Assembly (NCBI GenBank): GCA_049616325.1
Contig: JBMZHG010000006.1
Span: forward strand, 20,824-84,823
DNA: 64,000 bases
Direction: 5' to 3'
DNA from: UBA11663 sp049616325
GTDB lineage: Bacteria; Bacteroidota; Bacteroidia; Flavobacteriales_D; Sanyastnellaceae
Below, one piece after another: positions 15,104-22,545 of this stretch; within the stretch, counting starts at the first letter, position 1; each line of letters begins with the position of its first letter. A model generated the notes under the pieces. It made no database searches, was not told the origin of the DNA, and saw nothing but the letters and a program-made list of their open reading frames with translations. The translations under genes were made by a program, and so were the position numbers.

Positions 15104-16129
15104 TCAGTTGCAGGCTTGGTCGTACTCCATGAAGTCCAAGTTGAACAGGGTCGGGTCGACGTTGCCAACGCTGGCCGGGCTGATGTCAATCAGGACGCCG
15201 TCGGAGGGGTCGAGGTGCTCCGACCAGCGCAGCACCATGCCGTGGCCCCAGACGTAGGGGTCGTCGATGCCTTGGGCGTTGTTCAGGTCGATGAGCGGGG
15301 GCTCGCCTTGGTCCACCCAAACCGGATACGGCCATCCGTCGGGCGCGAAATGCAGCGACTTGACGCTGTCCGGCAACCCAAAGGGCACTACGCTTCCCCA
15401 CTCAGGACTCAGAAAAGGCGGCGTCTCCGACTCGGGGATGCCACTCTGCCCCACAAACGTGCTCAGGCTGATGCTTTGCCAGTGGTTGGGCTGCACGAGC
15501 ATGGGGTTGCCCGGCACCGATTCGATGAACAGGTCCGGGTTGAGCGGCGTGTAATGTTGGTTGGCGTAGTCGTTGGCCTCGTTGCTTCCGTCCACCGCGC
15601 CTTGGGCCAAAACCTGTTGCGCGATGTAATTCCCCAACGCCGCGGGCCCGTCGTTGACGTAGTCGGTGCTTTGAAAGCTGTTCACGCCTCCGTTCAGGGC
15701 GAATTGTTGGTACAGGCTCATCAACGTGGCTGTTCCGCCCGGCGAATTCAAGAACCGGTTCCACAGGATGCGGTAGGAGGCATAATTGATGGCTTCTTCC
15801 TGGGCCCAGCGCCGCTCGACGGGGTCCTCGATGGCCGCAACGTTGACGTCGACCCAAAACGGCTCGGCAAGTGTGTCGTACGCCGCCCAGGCGTCGTAGC
15901 AGGCGGCGGACCAATGGTGGAGGTTGCGGGCGTGCACCGTGGGCCTCGCCAAATCGCTTCGGATGGCGTCCAACATCACCTCGTTCCACTCGCGCACCAG
16001 GCTCTGTTGTGCCCAGGAAGCCGATCCTGAAACCAACCCCGCAACCAACACAAGCAGCAGCCCAACAACGGCCCGGGCGGGCAGAAGCTTCGGGGTCGGA
16101 TGGACGAGAGTGTCGGCGAGTGAGCTCAT
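15104..16129 (-). CDS. Vanadium-haloperoxidase-like protein lacking its catalytic C-terminal half
   Basis: 341 residues with an N-terminal signal peptide (hydrophobic stretch about 20-38, ending SASWAQ). Motifs REWNEVMLDAIRSDLARPTV, HARNLHHWSAACYDAWAAYD, PAALGNYIAQQVLAQGAVDG, SPEWGSVVPF and LDPSDGVLIDISPASVGN match the N-terminal region of large secreted vanadium-dependent haloperoxidase-like (PAP2-superfamily) proteins of Bacteroidota. In those proteins this point is followed by several hundred residues with the vanadate-binding KxxxxxxRP, PSGH and SRxxxGxH motifs. Here translation stops at FMEYDQACN, only 55 bp before the convergent purS end, so the catalytic domain is absent. It looks like a deletion remnant, or a binding protein derived from one; haloperoxidase activity is not expected. 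Confidence 0.65.
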   Translation of the reverse strand: MSSLADTLVHPTPKLLPARAVVGLLLVLVAGLVSGSASWAQQSLVREWNEVMLDAIRSDLARPTVHARNLHHWSAACYDAWAAYDTLAEPFWVDVNVAAIEDPVERRWAQEEAINYASYRILWNRFLNSPGGTATLMSLYQQFALNGGVNSFQSTDYVNDGPAALGNYIAQQVLAQGAVDGSNEANDYANQHYTPLNPDLFIESVPGNPMLVQPNHWQSISLSTFVGQSGIPESETPPFLSPEWGSVVPFGLPDSVKSLHFAPDGWPYPVWVDQGEPPLIDLNNAQGIDDPYVWGHGMVLRWSEHLDPSDGVLIDISPASVGNVDPTLFNLDFMEYDQACN

Positions 16130-16244
16130 GGGTTTGGCGGCGTGGCGTGCGTTCGCAAGAGAGCAGACATGAATTTACATAATAACCCAGGAACGTGCAC
16201 GTCGCGTCTCGGTGCGTTGTGCTGAATGACTTGCTATGCTCCGT

Positions 16245-16784
16245 TCAGAGCAGTCCTGCGGCGCTCAGGACGGCGAAAACGTCGCCGGCTTCGAGGGGGC
16301 CTTCGAGGACGCCGATGCGGTCGCTCCAAGAACGGCTGTCTTCGCGGTACAGTCCCCAAAGCGGCACGTCCCCAGATCCCGCGAAACGGGGGGGTTCTTC
16401 GCGCAAGGTGTAGGCGACGTCGAGCGGGAAGGTGGAGTCGCCGACGAAGATTTGGCCTTCGCTGAACGTGTACAAAATGGCGTCCGAAAACGAACTGTCG
16501 CCCAAGTAGAGTTGGTTGTCGCGCACGGTGAAGGCAACGTCAAGGGTGCTGGTGGAAAAGCCTCGGAAGACCCGCACCTCGTTCCACATGTTGTCGCGGT
16601 TGACGGTGTAGATCACTTCGCCTCGCCACGAATTGCCCATGCGAACCAAGCCTGCGTCGAGGTGGGCCACCATGTCGTGCCAAACCAAGTTGTCGTCGGG
16701 ATACAAGTTGAGCCTCCCTTGACCCCAGGCGGTCAGGGAAGCGCACGAGGCGCAAATCGCAAGAAGAACGGTCAGCCGCTTCAC
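16245..16784 (-). CDS. Small exported repeat protein of unknown function
   Basis: 179 residues from GTG 16784, which overlaps the stop of the upstream PLP-enzyme gene as GTGA, so translation is probably coupled. VKRLTVLLAICASCASLTAWG is a signal peptide. Residues about 30-130 contain four imperfect beta-rich repeats of 20-30 residues (EVIYTVNRDNMW, DVAFTVRDNQLYLGDSSF, AILYTFSEGQIFVGDSTF, DVAYTLREEP), reminiscent of small repeat domains such as DUF6150; I could not settle the family. The C-terminus has GLYREDSRSW. No catalytic motif is seen. Its place behind a methionine gamma-lyase-like gene does not explain a periplasmic role. Confidence 0.6.
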   Translation of the reverse strand: MKRLTVLLAICASCASLTAWGQGRLNLYPDDNLVWHDMVAHLDAGLVRMGNSWRGEVIYTVNRDNMWNEVRVFRGFSTSTLDVAFTVRDNQLYLGDSSFSDAILYTFSEGQIFVGDSTFPLDVAYTLREEPPRFAGSGDVPLWGLYREDSRSWSDRIGVLEGPLEAGDVFAVLSAAGLL

Positions 16785-18037
16785 GCGGTCAAGTTCGCCA
16801 CTTGAGCAGCGACTTTCCAAGCTTGGGTGACGTCTTGAATCAAATCTTCGGGATGCTCCAAGCCGACCGACAAACGGACGAAGCCTTCGGTGATGCCGGT
16901 TCGGGCCTTCACCTCGGACGGCACGCCTGCGTGCGTCATGCTGGCAGGATGTTCCGCGAGGCTTTCAGTGGAGCCGAGGCTGACGGCAAGTTTGAAGACT
17001 TGCAGCGCGTCGAGGAAGGCAAACGCCCCGTCGCGGCCTCCCGGAACCTCCAAACCCATCATGGCGCCCCCTCCGAGCTGTTGCGCTTCAGCGGTGGCGA
17101 CGTCTTGTCCCATTTGGGCCAAATCCGCCAGCCACGCCGACTTCACGGCAGCGGCCCCGCACATCTCACGCAGGTGCGCCAGCAGGATCCCGGCAGAGCG
17201 CTGTTGGCGTTCCATCCGCACGTGGAGCGTTTCCATGGAGCGCGCGAGCATCCAGGCCGTCCAAGGATCAATCGTTCCGCCTAAAAAGGTGCGGAACTCT
17301 TTCACCTTGGCCACGACGTCGGCGGCTCCGGAGGCGCCCCCGGCAATCAAATCGCTGTGGCCTCCCAGGTACTTCGTGGCCGAGTACAGCACCAAGTCAG
17401 CGCCGTGCTCCAGCGGGCGTTGCAGCACCGGTCCCAGGTAGGTGTTGTCGACCATCACCACGATGCGGTGATCGTCCGTGCTGTGCTTCGCCGCCCATTC
17501 CGAAGCCGTTCGGATGCGCTGGATTTGCATCGTCGGGTTGGCCGGCGTCTCGAGGTAAACGATGCCTGGGCGGTTGCCGCCCTGAGTTTCCAAGGCGGAA
17601 TCCAGCTGATCCAGGTGGTCAATTTCGTGAACCTCGCGGCCCATGGAGGGGAGGACTTCTTCGAGAAAGTGGTGGGTGCCGCCGTAGAGCGGACCGACAA
17701 ACCACACCGGGCGGTGGGCGTCCGACCACGCCAAAAGCGACGTCGTGATGGCGGCCATGCCACTGCCAAACAACGCCGCTTCTTCGCTGTCGTCCCAGGC
17801 GGCCAAGCGCGCTTCCGCCATGCTCACAGTGGGGTTGCCGAGGCGGCTGTAGATGAACCCTTCCGGAGGCGTAGCTGCGCCTTCCACGCCGTACGCCGTT
17901 TCCATGTGAGCGGCGCCGGTGCGCGCGTCCGGGAAAACAAACGTCGAGGCGGGGTGCATCGGAGGCTTCACCGCCATGTTGGCGTCGGAGGGACGGTATC
18001 CCGCGAACATTGCGCGGGTCTCAAGGTGGTTGTTCAT
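16781..18037 (-). CDS. Methionine gamma-lyase-like Cys/Met-metabolism PLP enzyme
   Basis: 418 residues from ATG 18037, where the family sequence begins (MNNHLETRAMFAGYRPSD); the frame stays open upstream, but that part is not family-like. Fold-type I PLP enzyme with FIYSRLGNPTVSMAEARLA, LETPANPTMQ, VDNTYLGPVLQRPLEHGADL and SATKYLGGHSDL, where the Lys of SATKYLGG (about K222) should bind PLP. The C-terminal AVSLGSTESLAEHPASMTHA and GITEGFVRLSVGLE motifs are closest to methionine gamma-lyase. The Cys that is characteristic of that enzyme after the active-site Tyr (YGCT) is Gly here (YGGTHH), so specificity may lie nearer other gamma-lyases. A divergent Lrp-type regulator supports amino-acid-responsive degradation. 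Confidence 0.8.
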   Translation of the reverse strand: MNNHLETRAMFAGYRPSDANMAVKPPMHPASTFVFPDARTGAAHMETAYGVEGAATPPEGFIYSRLGNPTVSMAEARLAAWDDSEEAALFGSGMAAITTSLLAWSDAHRPVWFVGPLYGGTHHFLEEVLPSMGREVHEIDHLDQLDSALETQGGNRPGIVYLETPANPTMQIQRIRTASEWAAKHSTDDHRIVVMVDNTYLGPVLQRPLEHGADLVLYSATKYLGGHSDLIAGGASGAADVVAKVKEFRTFLGGTIDPWTAWMLARSMETLHVRMERQQRSAGILLAHLREMCGAAAVKSAWLADLAQMGQDVATAEAQQLGGGAMMGLEVPGGRDGAFAFLDALQVFKLAVSLGSTESLAEHPASMTHAGVPSEVKARTGITEGFVRLSVGLEHPEDLIQDVTQAWKVAAQVANLTA

Positions 18038-18166
18038 GGCTCTAATTTTAAAAGAATGTCCATGAAATGATTTTACAAACAGAACAAATGCATTAAAATT
18101 GTAAAAAAAGAAGGCAAATGTTTTGACAAGCCTTGATTCCAGGCGAACAAAACAGAACAAACCCAC
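18038..18166. promoter_or_regulatory. Divergent AT-rich control region with a repeated Lrp-site-like element
   Basis: 129 bp between the gamma-lyase and lrp-like genes, strikingly AT-rich for this genome. It contains a direct repeat, ACAAACAGAACAAA at 18075-18088 and ACAAAACAGAACAAA at 18147-18161, 72 bp apart, each close to one of the two divergent starts. Autoregulation and regulation of the neighbour by the Lrp-like protein is an inference from layout. Confidence 0.4.
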
Positions 18167-18604
18167 ATGGACGCTCTCGACAAGGCCATCCTCGACCACC
18201 TCGAATTCGACGGACGCAGCAGCATGCAGGACCTCAGTGAACTCACTGGACTGAGTCGGAGCGCGGTGTTTGCCCGGGTCAAACGGATGGAGGACAGCGG
18301 GGTGATTGGCGGCTACACGGTTCGTGTCAACCGCAAAAAGCTTGGAATGGAGATTCGGGCGTACTGCAACATCACGCTGAAGCTGCACGAACGCGAATTG
18401 CTCGAGGAATTTGAGGGCAGCATCGGTCGCCACCGCGAAGTGCGTTCATGCTTTCATTTGGCGGGGTCGTTCGACTACCTCGTCGAAGTGGAGGTGCCCA
18501 ACATGGAGGCGTACCACAGGTTCATCACCCAGCGTTTGGCGGCGATGCCCAACATCGCCACGGTCCAAAGCATGTTCGTCATGAAAGACATCCTCACGTC
18601 GTGA
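18167..18604 (+). CDS. Lrp/AsnC-family transcriptional regulator
   Basis: 145 residues, typical for the family. An N-terminal winged helix-turn-helix (LDKAILDHLEFDGRSSMQDL, then TGLSRSAVFARVKRMEDSGV) is followed by the RAM/ligand-binding domain with FDYLVEVEVPNMEAYHRF. Family members bind amino acids and assemble into octameric discs. The gene is divergent from the gamma-lyase gene, the same arrangement as mdeR next to mdeA in Pseudomonas putida, so it is probably the activator of that gene. It is convergent with pgk, with only 12 bp between stops. Confidence 0.9.
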   Translation: MDALDKAILDHLEFDGRSSMQDLSELTGLSRSAVFARVKRMEDSGVIGGYTVRVNRKKLGMEIRAYCNITLKLHERELLEEFEGSIGRHREVRSCFHLAGSFDYLVEVEVPNMEAYHRFITQRLAAMPNIATVQSMFVMKDILTS

Positions 18605-18616
18605 GGAACGAGCAGG

Positions 18617-19804
18617 TCAGGCTTCGATGGCGGCAATGCCGGGAAGGACTTTGCCTTCCAAAACCTCAAGCATGGCGCCGCCGCCGGTGCTGACGTAACT
18701 GACTTGGTCGGCGAGCCCAGCCTTGTTGATGGCCGCCACCGAGTCGCCGCCACCGATCAACGTGAAGGCACCGTGGTCGGCCGTGACTTGGGCAAGTGCC
18801 GCTGCAACGTCGTTGGTGCCGCCCGCGAAGGCGTCCATCTCGAACACACCCATCGGGCCGTTCCAAAGAACCGTGCGGCTTTCCAGCACGGCCTTCACGA
18901 ACCGCGCACGTGTGTCCGGCCCAATGTCCAGACCCATCCAATCGGACGGGATGGCGGAAGTCGGGTGGATTGCCGTGTTGGCGTCGGGGGCAAAATCGTC
19001 GGCGCACAACGTGTCTGAAGGCAACAGGAATTCCGTTCCCGCGGCCTCGGCCTTGGCCAAGATCGCGCGAGCCTTGTCGAGCATGTCGTCCTCGACGAGG
19101 CTTTGGCCTACCTCCCCGCCTTGCGCCTTGACAAACGTGTACGCCATCCCGCCGCCCACGATGAGTTTGTCCACCCGGTCCACGAGGTTCTCGAGGATGC
19201 TCAGCTTGCTGCTCACCTTGGCGCCGCCAATGATGGCAAGCAAGGGTTGGGCGGGGGTGGTCAAAACCTTGTTGAGGGCTTCCACTTCGCCTTGCATCAA
19301 CAACCCAAACGCCTTGTCCTCCGGAAAAAACTTCGCAATGACCGCGGTGCTCGCGTGGGCGCGGTGGGCTGTTCCGAACGCGTCGTTCACGTACACGTCT
19401 CCGCTCTCGGCGAGTTGTCCGGCAAAGAACTCGTCGCCGGCTTTCTCTTCGCCGTGAAAGCGCAAGTTTTCGAGCAGGGCTACCTCGCCCGGCTTCAACG
19501 TTTGAGTGACGTCCAAGGCTTTGTCGCCCACGCAGTCCTCTGCAAATTGAACAGAACGGCCGAGCAGGTTGGACAACGTCGGCACCACGTGCTTCAACGA
19601 CAGGTCTGGGCTCGGTCCCTTGGGCCTGCCGAGGTGACTCATGAGCACCACCGAGGCACCGCCGTTGAGGAGCGCCTGAATGGTGGGGACAGCACGGCGA
19701 ATGCGCGTGTCGTCGGTCACGTTTTGGGCGTCGTCAAGGGGCACGTTGAAGTCGACGCGCACGAGCGCGCGCTTGCCTTGGAGGTCGAGGTCGTTCAAAG
19801 TCAT
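18617..19804 (-). CDS. pgk: Phosphoglycerate kinase
   Basis: 395 residues, full length. The N-terminal signature GKRALVRVDFNVPLDD, the SHLGRPKG 3-phosphoglycerate-binding loop, LLENLRFHGEEKAGD, VNDAFGTAHRAHAST, and the C-terminal nucleotide-binding WNGPMGVFE and GGGDSVAA are all present. It transfers phosphate from 1,3-bisphosphoglycerate to ADP in glycolysis. The gene starts 31 bp after the glyS stop on the same strand and is probably transcribed with it. Confidence 0.97.
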   Translation of the reverse strand: MTLNDLDLQGKRALVRVDFNVPLDDAQNVTDDTRIRRAVPTIQALLNGGASVVLMSHLGRPKGPSPDLSLKHVVPTLSNLLGRSVQFAEDCVGDKALDVTQTLKPGEVALLENLRFHGEEKAGDEFFAGQLAESGDVYVNDAFGTAHRAHASTAVIAKFFPEDKAFGLLMQGEVEALNKVLTTPAQPLLAIIGGAKVSSKLSILENLVDRVDKLIVGGGMAYTFVKAQGGEVGQSLVEDDMLDKARAILAKAEAAGTEFLLPSDTLCADDFAPDANTAIHPTSAIPSDWMGLDIGPDTRARFVKAVLESRTVLWNGPMGVFEMDAFAGGTNDVAAALAQVTADHGAFTLIGGGDSVAAINKAGLADQVSYVSTGGGAMLEVLEGKVLPGIAAIEA

Positions 19805-19835
19805 GGGGTCGGGTCAGGTCGGAGATTCAGGAAAT

Positions 19836-21368
19836 TCAAGCGGAAAACAGGCTGGCCATGCTGACGAGGCCGTCCACGTAGGCGTTCAGTTCGGCAATGG
19901 CAATGCGCTCTTGCTGCATGGTGTCGCGGTTGCGTACCGTGACAGCGTGGTCGTTGAGCGTGTCGTGGTCCACGGTGATGCAGAGTGGCGTCCCGATGGC
20001 GTCTTGACGACGGTACCGGCGTCCGATGGCGTCCTTCTCGTCGTACTGCACGTTGTGGTGCAGTTGCAGCTGGGCGAGCACCTCGCGGGCCTTTTCGGGG
20101 AGGCCGTCTTTCTTGATCAGCGGCAGCACCGCGGCCTTCACGGGCGCCAAGGCAAACGGGATGGCCATCACGGTGCGCTCGCTGCCGTCTTCGAGCGTCT
20201 CCTCGCGGAGCGCGCTGCTGAGCACGGCGAGGAACATGCGGTCGAGGCCGATCGAGGTTTCGAGCACGTAGGGCACGTAGCTCTCTTGCGTCTCGGGGTC
20301 GAAGTAGCGCAGCTTCTTGTTGCTGTACTCCTCGTGTTGCTTGAGGTCGAAGTCCGTGCGCGAGTGGATGCCCTCGAGTTCTTTGAAGCCCATCGGGAAG
20401 TTGAATTCGATGTCGCACGCAGCGTCCGCGTAGTGGGCCAGCTTTACGTGGTCGTGGAACCGGTAGTTCTCCTCGCCGAGGCCAAGGGCTTTGTGCCACT
20501 TGATGCGAGAGTCCTTCCAGTGGTTGTACCACTCCTCTTGCGTGCCTGGCTTGATGAAGAATTGCATCTCCATCTGCTCGAATTCACGCATGCGGAAGAT
20601 GAACTGGCGTGCGATGATCTCGTTGCGGAAGGCCTTGCCAATCTGCGCAATGCCAAACGGCAACTTCATCCGCCCGCTCTTCTGCACGTTCAGGTAATTC
20701 ACGAAGATGCCTTGCGCCGTTTCTGGCCGGAGGTAGACCACGCCGGAGTCGCCGCTGACGGCGCCGAGCTCGGTCTTGAACATCAGGTTGAACTGACGCA
20801 CGTCGGTCCAGTTCTTCGACCCGCTGACCGGACAGGTGATGCCGAGGTCTTCGATGAGGGTCTTCACGGCCGCGAGGTCCTCGGCGTCCATCGCCGCTTT
20901 GAAGCGGGCGTTGATGGAGTCGATGTCGCCTTGGCGGCGCAGGACTTGGGGGTTGGTGCTGCGGAACTGAGCCTCGTCGAAGTCGTCGCCAAACCGCTTC
21001 TTGGCCTTGGTGACGTCCTTGTTGATTTTGGCCTCAATCTTGGCAATGTGCTCCTCGATCAGCACGTCTGCACGGTAGCGCTTCTTGCTGTCCTTGTTGT
21101 CGATGAGCGGATCGTTGAAGGCGTCGACGTGGCCGGAGGCCTTCCACGTGGTGGGGTGCATGAAGATGGCGGCGTCAATCCCGACGATGTTCTCGTTCAT
21201 GCGGACCATGGCCGTCCACCAGTACTGCTTGATGTTGTTCTTCAGCTCGCTGCCGAGTTGGCCGTAATCGTACGCCGCGCTGAGGCCGTCGTAGATCTCG
21301 CTGCTCGGAAACACAAAGCCGTACTCTTTGGCGTGGCTGATGATTTTCTTCAATCCGTCGTCGCTCAT
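19836..21368 (-). CDS. glyS: Glycyl-tRNA synthetase, single-chain alpha2 type
   Basis: 510 residues from ATG 21368 (MSDDGLKKIISHAKEYGFVF). Class II synthetase of the alpha2, eukaryote/archaea-like type used by Bacteroidota: motif 2 region FRNEIIARQFIFRMREFEQM, motif 3 ETSIGLDRMFLAVL, and the C-terminal anticodon-binding domain (FALAPVKAAVLPLIKKDG). The Gly-binding region RPETAQGIFVNYLNV is intact. It charges tRNA-Gly in the cytoplasm. The frame is open upstream to 21452, but those residues are not family-like. Divergent from gpsA. Confidence 0.95.
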   Translation of the reverse strand: MSDDGLKKIISHAKEYGFVFPSSEIYDGLSAAYDYGQLGSELKNNIKQYWWTAMVRMNENIVGIDAAIFMHPTTWKASGHVDAFNDPLIDNKDSKKRYRADVLIEEHIAKIEAKINKDVTKAKKRFGDDFDEAQFRSTNPQVLRRQGDIDSINARFKAAMDAEDLAAVKTLIEDLGITCPVSGSKNWTDVRQFNLMFKTELGAVSGDSGVVYLRPETAQGIFVNYLNVQKSGRMKLPFGIAQIGKAFRNEIIARQFIFRMREFEQMEMQFFIKPGTQEEWYNHWKDSRIKWHKALGLGEENYRFHDHVKLAHYADAACDIEFNFPMGFKELEGIHSRTDFDLKQHEEYSNKKLRYFDPETQESYVPYVLETSIGLDRMFLAVLSSALREETLEDGSERTVMAIPFALAPVKAAVLPLIKKDGLPEKAREVLAQLQLHHNVQYDEKDAIGRRYRRQDAIGTPLCITVDHDTLNDHAVTVRNRDTMQQERIAIAELNAYVDGLVSMASLFSA

Positions 21369-21465
21369 GTCTTCGTGTGTTTTGGGGAGGGGCCAACCCT
21401 TGAGGCCTGCGCGCTCCGCGCGCGAAGGTACGCCGCGGGTCGGACACCCCAAGATTTGTTCCTGT

Positions 21466-21473
21466 TACATTTG
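21466..21473 (+). promoter_or_regulatory. -7 box placed 5 nt before gpsA ATG
   Basis: Exact TACATTTG, then CGGCC, then ATG. This spacing predicts an mRNA that begins at or next to the start codon. Confidence 0.6.
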
Positions 21474-21478
21474 CGGCC

Positions 21479-22465
21479 ATGAACGTCGGCATCCTTGGAA
21501 GCGGGAGTTGGGCCACAGCCATTGCCAAAATGCTGTGCAACAACGTGGACACCCTCCATTGGTGGGTGCGCAGCCAGGACACCGTCGACGAGTTGATGAC
21601 CTACGGCCACAACCCGCGCTACATCCAAAGCATCAGCTTTCCCAGGGAAAAATTGCGGGTGACCACCGACATGCAAGCGGTGGTGGACGCGTGCGACGTG
21701 TTGTTGGTGGTGATTCCCAGTTTGCATTTGGACAGCGTGTTCCGTGAGCGCGAGCTGAAAGGCATGGAGGGCAAAATCTTGTTCTCGGCAATCAAGGGCA
21801 TGGTGGCGGAATACGACAGCATTCCGGCGCGCTACCTGCACAAGCGGTTTGGGACCCCGTACGAGAACATCGGCATTGTGTGCGGTCCGTGTCACGCGGA
21901 AGAGGTGGCGCGCGAGAAGCTGAGCTACCTGACCGCGGCGTGCCCCACAGAATCCCACGCGGAGTGGTTGGCTGAGCGGCTTGAAACCCGGTTCATTCGA
22001 GTCCAAACCAGCGACGACGTCTTCGGCGCGGAGCTTGCAGCCGTGTTGAAAAACGTGTACGCGATCGCGGCGGGCATCGCGCACGGCCTTGGGTACGGCG
22101 ACAACTTCATTAGCGTCCTGGTCAGCAACGCAAGCCAGGAGATGAAGCGGTTCCTCGCGGCGGTTCACCAAATCGACCGCGACGTCAAGGGCAGCCCCTA
22201 CCTCGGTGATTTGCTTGTCACGGCGTACAGCCCGCACAGCCGAAACCGCACGCTCGGAACCATGATTGGAAAGGGCTACACCGTCAAGTCCGCGATCCTC
22301 GAAATGGACATGGTTGCCGAGGGTTTCACGGGCTCTCAGGGCATCCACGCGCTGAACCAGAAGTACGACGTGGACATCCCCATCGCGGAATCGGTGTACC
22401 GCATCCTCCACGAGAAAATGGCGCCCTCCATCGAGATGCGTTTGCTGAGCGACGAGCTTTCTTGA
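21479..22465 (+). CDS. gpsA: Glycerol-3-phosphate dehydrogenase [NAD(P)+]
   Basis: 328 residues, family length. The N-terminal Rossmann loop VGILGSGSWATAIAKML binds NAD(P)H, KGMVAEY and VCGPCHAEEVA match conserved family motifs, and the catalytic Lys lies in VLKNVYAIAAGIAHGLGYGD. GYTVKSAILEMDMVAEG is the substrate-binding C-terminal helix. It reduces dihydroxyacetone phosphate to sn-glycerol-3-phosphate, the backbone for phospholipids, which complements pssA nearby. The start is supported by the closely placed -7 box and by the family N-terminus. Confidence 0.96.
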   Translation: MNVGILGSGSWATAIAKMLCNNVDTLHWWVRSQDTVDELMTYGHNPRYIQSISFPREKLRVTTDMQAVVDACDVLLVVIPSLHLDSVFRERELKGMEGKILFSAIKGMVAEYDSIPARYLHKRFGTPYENIGIVCGPCHAEEVAREKLSYLTAACPTESHAEWLAERLETRFIRVQTSDDVFGAELAAVLKNVYAIAAGIAHGLGYGDNFISVLVSNASQEMKRFLAAVHQIDRDVKGSPYLGDLLVTAYSPHSRNRTLGTMIGKGYTVKSAILEMDMVAEGFTGSQGIHALNQKYDVDIPIAESVYRILHEKMAPSIEMRLLSDELS

Positions 22466-22532
22466 CCTCTTTTGGCGGCTCGCTTGGGCAACCTGAGTCG
22501 CGCGCGCGGTGTTTTCACGTTGAGCCTGTCCG

Positions 22533-22540
22533 TATTTTCG
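22533..22540 (+). promoter_or_regulatory. -7 box placed 5 nt before the large gliding-associated gene
   Basis: TATTTTCG followed by TCTCA and the ATG at 22546, the same geometry as at gpsA and pssA. Confidence 0.5.
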
Positions 22541-22545
22541 TCTCA

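Noticed and set aside
18167..18604. Lrp-like regulator as part of a toxin-antitoxin or phage module
   Set aside because: It has the full Lrp HTH plus ligand-binding domain and a classic metabolic divergent partner; no phage, integrase or insertion-sequence genes occur anywhere in the window.
19680..21482. 600-codon open frame on the plus strand opposite glyS
   Set aside because: It is antisense to an unmistakable glycyl-tRNA synthetase; the high GC and codon bias of the real gene keep the opposite frame open. Its translation is Val/Leu/Arg-rich with no domain.
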